Source: SP202 sp036339395 (GTDB lineage Bacteria > Planctomycetota > Phycisphaerae > Phycisphaerales > SM1A02). From it: 10,780 bases of DNA. The translations under genes were made by a program, and so were the position numbers. Where the stretch lies: assembly GCA_036339395.1 (NCBI GenBank), contig JAYZBD010000116.1, forward strand, positions 1 to 10,780. Reading direction: 5' to 3'. Below are positions 6,183-10,780 of the stretch, piece after piece. Numbering within the stretch: position 1 is the first letter of the stretch; every line of letters starts with the position of its first letter. The notes under the pieces are model-generated. The model worked only from the letters and a program-made list of their open reading frames with translations, ran no database searches and was not told the DNA's origin.

Positions 6183-6908
6183 ATGTACCTGCTCAAGCAT
6201 GCACTCATCGCAACATTGCTGACGACTGCTGTAGGCGTATCAAGTGCAGATGGGTCACTCATCCTCATCGGTGATGACCTGGTTCTTGAATCGCACTCGA
6301 TTGATGGCTCCTTTGGGTCCATGCCAAGCAACTTCACTGAAGACAGCCTGTCACTCGTACATGACAGTCTTGCCGCCTCCGGAATCGATACCAACGCGAT
6401 GATCACCGTGGTACCGGTCGACACCGACCACGGTCTTTCGCTGATGTTCCTTGTCGATGCCCCGGGAGAATCCGGATCAGGAAACGCTTCGCTCAGCTTC
6501 GTGTCCACCGCACCCGACTCCCTCTCGATGTACGTCAACGATGACGCAAGTGACATTACTGGACACATCATGGGCACCTCCGGGACGCAGACCGCCTTCG
6601 GCCTGTTCAATTGGAACTCCTCCGGCGAAGGCGATGGATTCGCCTGGGCGAACCTGACACCAGGAGATGAAATGGCCGTCCTCTTCTCGGTAATCGAGGG
6701 ATCACACTCCACCTTCCCCGGACTGAACTCGAATAACACCTTTCAGTTCATCACCTGGGGCAATGGCGACTGGATCGTCGCCGAGGAAGTGAGTTTCAAC
6801 CCCAGCGGAGTCTATGCCTTCACGGGCATGGTTCTTCCCGCTCCCGGGGCCCTGGCGCTCCTGTCGCTTGCCGCGCTGGGTGGGCACAGGCGACGCAGGC
6901 GGGCCTGA
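6183..6908 (+). CDS. PEP-CTERM-type sorting-signal protein, exported
   Basis: A 241-residue surface or secreted protein of unknown role. It begins with a Sec signal peptide (MYLLKHALIATLLTTAVGV, cleavage probably after SSA near residue 22). It ends in a tripartite sorting signal: LPAPG at 218-222, a hydrophobic stretch at 223-234, and RRRRR at 236-240. In PEP-CTERM systems such tails are recognised by an exosortase, which removes the tail after export; the LPAPG form with an arginine cluster is a variant I associate with planctomycetes. The mature part is acidic, rich in S, G, D, N and T, with almost no lysine and no cysteine. It looks like beta-rich extracellular sequence with no catalytic motif that I can see. 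No exosortase lies in the window. The gene has its own leader and ribosome site, and a 103-base gap separates it from the MauE fusion. The sorting class is fairly sure; the molecular function is unknown. Confidence 0.85.
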   Translation: MYLLKHALIATLLTTAVGVSSADGSLILIGDDLVLESHSIDGSFGSMPSNFTEDSLSLVHDSLAASGIDTNAMITVVPVDTDHGLSLMFLVDAPGESGSGNASLSFVSTAPDSLSMYVNDDASDITGHIMGTSGTQTAFGLFNWNSSGEGDGFAWANLTPGDEMAVLFSVIEGSHSTFPGLNSNNTFQFITWGNGDWIVAEEVSFNPSGVYAFTGMVLPAPGALALLSLAALGGHRRRRRA

Positions 6909-6971
6909 CACCTCCACTGCACAACTGGCTGCATGAAACCTGTCACTTCGTTCGTTGAACCAGTGCCCTCG

Positions 6972-7001
6972 ATGACATTGGGCAGGTTCACCCTGTAGGA
7001 T
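6972..7001 (+). promoter_or_regulatory. Promoter of the MauE-thioredoxin gene (ATGACA-N18-TAGGAT)
   Basis: ATGACA (6972-6977) matches five of six positions of TTGACA, and TAGGAT (6996-7001) four of six of TATAAT, with an 18-base spacer. The box ends ten bases before the ATG at 7012, so the leader would be about four bases or absent. AGGA inside the box (6997-7000) lies 11 bases from the ATG and could instead serve as a weak ribosome site if transcription starts further upstream. Confidence 0.5.
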
Positions 7002-7011
7002 CCATGGACCC

Positions 7012-8085
7012 ATGACGTCCGACCCAGCTTCTGATCACGATACAGTCGCACCCCCCGGGCCCAGGCCCGCTGACCAATGGTCGCCTTCCGGGACCATCGG
7101 ATTGGTGATTGTCCGAGTCGTGGTCCCCCTCTGGGTCCTGTCAGGAGCATTGTTCAAGATCACGGAGCGTTCACCGAAGCTGCTGCCGAAGAACTTCATC
7201 CAGCAGGTCGAGTCGATGGGTCTTGATCTCTACTGGGTCCTTGCAGTGTTGATCGCCGTCGAATTCGCCGCCGTTTCGGTCATGCTGCTGGTCCCGAAAC
7301 TTGCCAGGGCCGCTGCCGTCTTCATGCTTGGTGCCTTCTGCCTCGTGCTTCTGAATGAGATGCGTGCAGGAAACATGGAAAGTTGCGGCTGCCTCGGGTC
7401 AGCATCTCCCCCGCCGTGGATGATGCTCATCGTCGATTTCATCCTCCTGATGGGAGTCGTCATCTTCAAACCTCACCCCCTGCAACTGACCTCGCAGCGC
7501 CTGGGTTGGACTCTCACATCTGGTGCCGTCCTGATCGGAAGCGGAGCTGCATTCGGATTGGTCCTCTCGGAAGCCGGCTCGGGCGCCGTCGTCCAGATCG
7601 AGCCCGCGACCACCGTTGCAGAACCAGGACAGGATGCACACGCCGACTCGACGACGCCGGTCATCCAGGAACGTCGACTTCCCTCCTACTACGTGCTCGA
7701 CACGGACGACTGGGTGGGCAGGAACATCAGTGACATCGACCTGATCCAGTACATCCCCGATCTTCCCGAGACGATCCATGAAGGCAGGCAGTACATGATC
7801 TTCTTCAGCAAGACCTGCGATCACTGCCAGATGCTTCTTGAGTTCCACTTTGCATTCGGTGAAGTCGCCCCCACGACACTGGTCGCCATTCCCGAGTCGA
7901 AATCGGGATTCGAGACCGAGGGCCTGCTCGACCAGCCCTGCCTGGACTGCACTGAACTGGAACTTCCCGTTGGAACGGATTGGTTGATGACGCCGCCAGT
8001 CCTGGTTGCCATCGAGGACGGGGTCGTTCAATGCGCCAAGGAAGCCGAGGACAGCGAGGCACCCGAGTGCCTGCTCTGGCACTGA
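7012..8085 (+). CDS. MauE/DoxX-like membrane protein fused to a thioredoxin-like domain
   Basis: The 357-residue protein has two parts. The N-terminal part has about five membrane helices (near residues 28-50, 73-95, 98-115, 134-152 and 166-186). The loop between helices 3 and 4 carries ESCGCLG (123-129), the paired-cysteine signature of MauE-like proteins, which support disulfide formation during methylamine dehydrogenase maturation. After a linker of about 60 residues comes a thioredoxin-like domain: the strand YMIFF leading to CDHC (269-272), and a later TPP (327-329) that fits the cis-proline loop. With the N-terminus inside, both cysteine pairs would face the outer side of the membrane. 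I infer a membrane redox relay exchanging electrons between the MauE-like part and its own thioredoxin domain, comparable in principle to VKOR-thioredoxin fusions. Extra cysteines at C310, C313, C341 and C353 are unusual. No mau genes are nearby, so methylamine metabolism is not implied. The ATG at 7012 is the first usable start after the promoter. Confidence 0.8.
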   Translation: MTSDPASDHDTVAPPGPRPADQWSPSGTIGLVIVRVVVPLWVLSGALFKITERSPKLLPKNFIQQVESMGLDLYWVLAVLIAVEFAAVSVMLLVPKLARAAAVFMLGAFCLVLLNEMRAGNMESCGCLGSASPPPWMMLIVDFILLMGVVIFKPHPLQLTSQRLGWTLTSGAVLIGSGAAFGLVLSEAGSGAVVQIEPATTVAEPGQDAHADSTTPVIQERRLPSYYVLDTDDWVGRNISDIDLIQYIPDLPETIHEGRQYMIFFSKTCDHCQMLLEFHFAFGEVAPTTLVAIPESKSGFETEGLLDQPCLDCTELELPVGTDWLMTPPVLVAIEDGVVQCAKEAEDSEAPECLLWH

Positions 8086-8104
8086 TCGCAGGAATGGCTA
8101 GTCT
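8076..8104 (+). promoter_or_regulatory. Predicted promoter of the M20 peptidase gene (leaderless)
   Basis: TAGTCT (8099-8104) is followed by exactly six bases (GTCACG) and then the ATG at 8111, so initiation would fall at the start codon. CTGGCA (8076-8081), 17 bases upstream of the box and inside the end of the preceding gene, matches four of six bases of TTGACA. The TAG of the box is in frame with the ATG and closes any upstream in-frame extension. The only AGGA nearby is 17 bases from the ATG, too far to act as a ribosome site. Confidence 0.5.
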
Positions 8105-8110
8105 GTCACG

Positions 8111-9508
8111 ATGCCCTACGACATCGATACCGTCTTCAAGCACGTCGACGACACCCTTGACGATTCACTGGAACGACTCAAGACCCTGCTTCGCATACCG
8201 AGCGTAAGTACGGATCCGGCCTTCGACGCCGATGTCCTGAGATGTGCCGAGTGTGCAGGTGACATGCTCAGGGAACTGGACATGGATGTCGTGGTCCATG
8301 AAACCATCGGCCACCCGATCGTCATCGCCAGGGACGAGGGCCCCGGCACCGACGACGCCCCCACCTTTCTCTTCTACGGTCATTACGACGTGCAACCCCC
8401 GGATCCGATCGAGTTGTGGGATTCGGACCCATTCGATCCCCAGGTCGTGGAGGGGGAACATGGCAGGCGCATCGTGGCCAGGGGCGCCGATGACGACAAG
8501 GGACAGTTCATGACCTTCGTCGAGGCCTTTCGCGCATGGAAGGCCGTCATCGGTCCCCTGCCTGTGAAGGTGATCGTCCTCCTGGAAGGCGAAGAGGAAT
8601 CCGGCAGTCGAGGCCTTGATCCGTTTCTCACGGAACATCGCCAGGACCTCCAGGCGGATGCCTGCATCATCTGTGATACCGGCATGTGGAACAGGGACAC
8701 GCCTGCGATCACCACGATGCTCCGTGGAATCGTCGGGCTCGAGGCCGTGCTCCACGGCCCGGAACATGATCTTCACTCGGGAATGTATGGAGGCGCCGTA
8801 CTGAACCCGATCAACGCGTTGACGAGAATCGTCGGAGAACTCCACGACGCCGATGGTCGCATACAGGTCGACGGCTTCTATGACGACGTGCTCGAGCCTG
8901 CGGAGATCGAGCAATGGAACAGCCTCGGGTTCGATGAAGCCGCCTTTCTCGCCAGCGGTGGATGTGCCGTCAGTGTCGGTGAATCCGGACGATCAATCCT
9001 TGAACGAACCTGGAGCCGTCCGACCTGCGACGCCAACGGAATCTATGGTGGCTACCAGGGAGCCGGTGGAAAGACGGTCATTGCTTCCAAGGCGGGCGTC
9101 AAGCTCACCTGCAGGCTCGTACCCGACCAGGATGCCGCCACGATCCGCGCCAACCTCGAGCAGTTCTTCCTTGATCGCACCCCACCAGGGGGGCGGTGGG
9201 AGTTCATGGGTGAAGGGGCCTTTCCGGCGATCCGGGTCGCGACTGATTCACCCTGGCTGACCGCGGCCCGAAAGGGCCTCGAACGGGCATGGGGCAATCC
9301 TGCCGTGCTCACCGGCTGCGGTGGATCCATCCCGGTCGTAGGTTCCTTCAAGTCGATTCTCGGCATCGACTCGCTGCTGGTTGGATTCGGGCTTGATGAC
9401 GACCGTGTGCACTCCCCGAACGAGAAATACGACATTCGCTCCTTCCATACGGGCATCAAGTCCCACATCGCCATCCTCGAGGAATTGGCGATGGCTGCAG
9501 CGGGCTGA
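8111..9508 (+). CDS. M20 family metallopeptidase (dipeptidase/carboxypeptidase type)
   Basis: Cytoplasmic two-zinc peptidase of family M20, 465 residues, close to the carnosinase/CNDP-like dipeptidase branch. The zinc-site residues can be followed: H91 and D93 in GHYDVQPP; bridging D127 in ARGADDDKG; catalytic base E162 and ligand E163 in EGEEESGS; D189 in CDTG; and H434 in VHSPNE. The dimerisation (lid) domain contains DLHSGMYGG (220-228), whose H222 corresponds to the histidine that completes the partner's active site in dimeric M20 dipeptidases. No signal peptide or membrane segment is present, so it probably acts on small peptides in the cytoplasm. The exact substrate cannot be told from sequence; relatives are annotated as dipeptidases, acetylornithine deacetylases or succinyl-diaminopimelate desuccinylases, and the GHYDVQPP and EGEEESGS forms favour dipeptidase. 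The gene follows the MauE fusion by 25 bases and appears to have its own leaderless promoter. Confidence 0.93.
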   Translation: MPYDIDTVFKHVDDTLDDSLERLKTLLRIPSVSTDPAFDADVLRCAECAGDMLRELDMDVVVHETIGHPIVIARDEGPGTDDAPTFLFYGHYDVQPPDPIELWDSDPFDPQVVEGEHGRRIVARGADDDKGQFMTFVEAFRAWKAVIGPLPVKVIVLLEGEEESGSRGLDPFLTEHRQDLQADACIICDTGMWNRDTPAITTMLRGIVGLEAVLHGPEHDLHSGMYGGAVLNPINALTRIVGELHDADGRIQVDGFYDDVLEPAEIEQWNSLGFDEAAFLASGGCAVSVGESGRSILERTWSRPTCDANGIYGGYQGAGGKTVIASKAGVKLTCRLVPDQDAATIRANLEQFFLDRTPPGGRWEFMGEGAFPAIRVATDSPWLTAARKGLERAWGNPAVLTGCGGSIPVVGSFKSILGIDSLLVGFGLDDDRVHSPNEKYDIRSFHTGIKSHIAILEELAMAAAG

Positions 9509-9524
9509 TCCTGCTGTGAAGGCG

Positions 9525-9530
9525 TAGAAT
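9525..9530 (+). promoter_or_regulatory. Predicted -10 box (TAGAAT) of the GATase-like gene (leaderless)
   Basis: TAGAAT matches five of six bases of TATAAT. Six bases (CGAGCT) separate it from the GTG at 9537. The TAG is in frame with the GTG and ends any upstream in-frame reading. GAAGG at 9518-9522 is 14 bases from the start, too far for a typical ribosome site. No good -35 element is seen. Confidence 0.5.
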
Positions 9531-9536
9531 CGAGCT

Positions 9537-10780
9537 GTGATTCGACGCGCATGCCAACTCCTCACGGCTTTCCTGCTGGCCGGTTCACCGGCCTCGGTGA
9601 TGGCGCAGGATCAACAGCCCTTCTCCGTGAAACAGTTCGGCGTCGGCAACACCTGGCGCAGTGGGGAAATGACCGGGCTGCTCCTCGAACTGGCTGGACG
9701 CGAAGGCGTCGATGAGCAGGTGCTCGTCGAGTGGAACCTGCCGACACCCGATGGTGATACGGCCCGGTATTCGAGGGTGATCGCCATGTCACCCGGGCAA
9801 CCCCGGGAACTCTGGCTGTATGGAATCGTCCCCCATGCAACGATGTCGGACACCCCGATGGAGGTCCGGATGAGCACGGTGGAAGATGGTGAACCAGGAG
9901 ACGTGCTCGCTTCGCATCGATTCATGCCCCGAGTTGCCCGTGGTTCCCATCTCGAACCTTCCACGGCCTTGATTGGTGTTGTTGGTTCGCAGCGAGCGGG
10001 ACTTGACCAGTACTCCAATCCCTCCGGGGGGGGTGAGAACCAACGCCCCTTCTCGGCGAACGAGCCCACCGCCATCGCGTCGATCGCCGATGCAGGTCTC
10101 CTGCCCGACAAGTGGGAAGGACTGCTCCCCTATGAAGCACTCGTCTGGACGGATGCGGCCCCGGATCTGCGCCCAAGCCAGGAAACCGCCTTGCGGGAAT
10201 GGATGCGTCGGGGAGGACACCTGGTCATCGTCCTGCCTTCGTCAGGCAATCCCTGGAACATCGGTTCAAGCGAACTCGCTCCCATTGGTGATCTCATGCC
10301 GGATCCACCGAGGAGGGATGACCAGGTGTCACTGACCGACATCCTGCCGTCCCTCATGAAGGACCCCGGGGGAATGGGTTCCTCGAGAACGATGCCTGTT
10401 CGAATCTTCCGGGACATGAACTCGGACTTCAACTCCATGCCGGCCGATGGAACCTGGGAGAGTGTTCACGCCTTGAAGGATGGCAGGATCTGGGGCATCC
10501 AGCGACCGATCGAACATGGACGCCTGACGCTGCTTGGACTTGATCTCACGGCTGAACCCCTTCGAATGGCTGCCCTTGAACAGGCCTCGAGGAACGGGAT
10601 GCGCCCGAAACTTCCCGAGGCGGACGTGGTCTGGAACAGGATTCTTGGACGCCGTGCCGACACGCCCGGTGCCGATGTGTTGGACCTGATGCGCACGGAC
10701 GAAGTGCTGAATGAGAAAGCACCCATGGACGTGCGAGAGGTAGCGGACACGCTTGCCAGTGAACCCCTGTCGATGAGTGA
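9537..10780 (+). CDS. Large exported protein with GATase1-like segment, N-terminal part only (3' end outside window)
   Basis: The frame stays open from GTG 9537 to the end of the window, giving 414 complete codons. The GTG start is chosen because the first residues form a clear signal peptide (MIRRACQLLTAFLLAGSPAS, cleavage probably after VMA near residue 23) and an in-frame TAG lies 12 bases upstream. Residues 35-115 look like a beta-rich domain (for example VLVEWNLP and ELWLYG). Residues about 188-235 have the strand-helix-strand look of a class I glutamine amidotransferase-like fold, with LPYEALVWTDAA followed by LREWMRRGGHLVIVLP; the nucleophile cysteine of true amidotransferases is absent. 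RPIEHGRLTLLGLDL (323-337) looks like a closing strand of the same type. I associate this layout with large exported planctomycete proteins that carry membrane helices towards the C-terminus, but that part is not visible. Function unknown; enzymatic amidotransfer seems unlikely. It starts 28 bases after the M20 gene. Confidence 0.8.
   Translation, partial: MIRRACQLLTAFLLAGSPASVMAQDQQPFSVKQFGVGNTWRSGEMTGLLLELAGREGVDEQVLVEWNLPTPDGDTARYSRVIAMSPGQPRELWLYGIVPHATMSDTPMEVRMSTVEDGEPGDVLASHRFMPRVARGSHLEPSTALIGVVGSQRAGLDQYSNPSGGGENQRPFSANEPTAIASIADAGLLPDKWEGLLPYEALVWTDAAPDLRPSQETALREWMRRGGHLVIVLPSSGNPWNIGSSELAPIGDLMPDPPRRDDQVSLTDILPSLMKDPGGMGSSRTMPVRIFRDMNSDFNSMPADGTWESVHALKDGRIWGIQRPIEHGRLTLLGLDLTAEPLRMAALEQASRNGMRPKLPEADVVWNRILGRRADTPGADVLDLMRTDEVLNEKAPMDVREVADTLASEPLSMS

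Noticed and set aside
6937..6988. Inverted repeat AACCTGTC...GGCAGGTT between the PEP-CTERM and MauE genes, considered as a terminator
   Set aside because: The 8-bp stem needs a G-U pair, has a 36-base loop and is not followed by a T-run; its right arm runs into the predicted promoter.
7399..8082. A 227-codon minus-strand frame opposite the MauE fusion
   Set aside because: The plus strand carries clear helices and CGC/CDHC motifs; the antisense product has no recognisable feature.
8165..8914. A 249-codon minus-strand frame opposite the M20 gene
   Set aside because: It is the shadow of a gene whose zinc ligands are all identified on the plus strand.

Overview
The window looks like chromosomal DNA from a planctomycete, most likely a marine member of the Phycisphaerae. 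The reasons are a PEP-CTERM-type protein ending in an LPAPG motif, a hydrophobic stretch and five arginines; two large exported proteins of a style common in that phylum; and weak or absent Shine-Dalgarno sites at several genes. This assignment is inferred from protein style and was not tested by phylogeny. I see no rRNA, tRNA, CRISPR array, insertion sequence, phage gene or integrase. The region reads as ordinary core chromosome rather than an island.

Layout. Bases 2-1186 (+) are the 3' two-thirds of aspS (aspartyl-tRNA synthetase). It is followed at 1232-2563 (+) by a sodium-coupled acidic amino acid/dicarboxylate symporter. Convergent to these, on the minus strand, lie trxB (thioredoxin reductase, 2592-3557) and, 14 bases upstream of it, an exported 490-residue protein of unknown function (3572-5044). 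These two probably form one transcript driven by an extended -10 promoter near 5114-5122. A divergent intergenic region (5045-5295) holds that promoter and a plus-strand -10 box (5173-5178), which opens a roughly 110-base structured leader for a gmhA-like sedoheptulose-7-phosphate isomerase (5296-5883). A 299-base gap follows, then a PEP-CTERM-type exported protein (6183-6908), a MauE-like membrane protein fused to a thioredoxin-like domain (7012-8085), an M20 metallopeptidase (8111-9508) and the first 414 codons of a large exported protein with a GATase1-like segment (from 9537, leaving the window).

How the genes fit together. There is no obvious single pathway. aspS, trxB and the peptidase are housekeeping or metabolic. 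Several products act at or beyond the cytoplasmic membrane: the symporter, two exported proteins of unknown role, the PEP-CTERM protein and the MauE-thioredoxin fusion. TrxB and the MauE-thioredoxin fusion are both thiol-redox proteins, but they lie on opposite strands about 3.5 kb apart and nothing in the sequence links them.

The most notable pattern is regulatory. Three plus-strand genes (symporter, M20 peptidase, GATase-like protein) have a TAnnnT box exactly six bases before the start codon and no usable Shine-Dalgarno site, which is the layout of leaderless transcripts. A fourth gene (MauE fusion) has a TAGGAT box ten bases before its ATG with an ATGACA element upstream. I did not find a convincing new multi-gene system. 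The best leads are the leaderless architecture, the structured gmhA leader with a possible short upstream reading frame, and the MauE-thioredoxin fusion.
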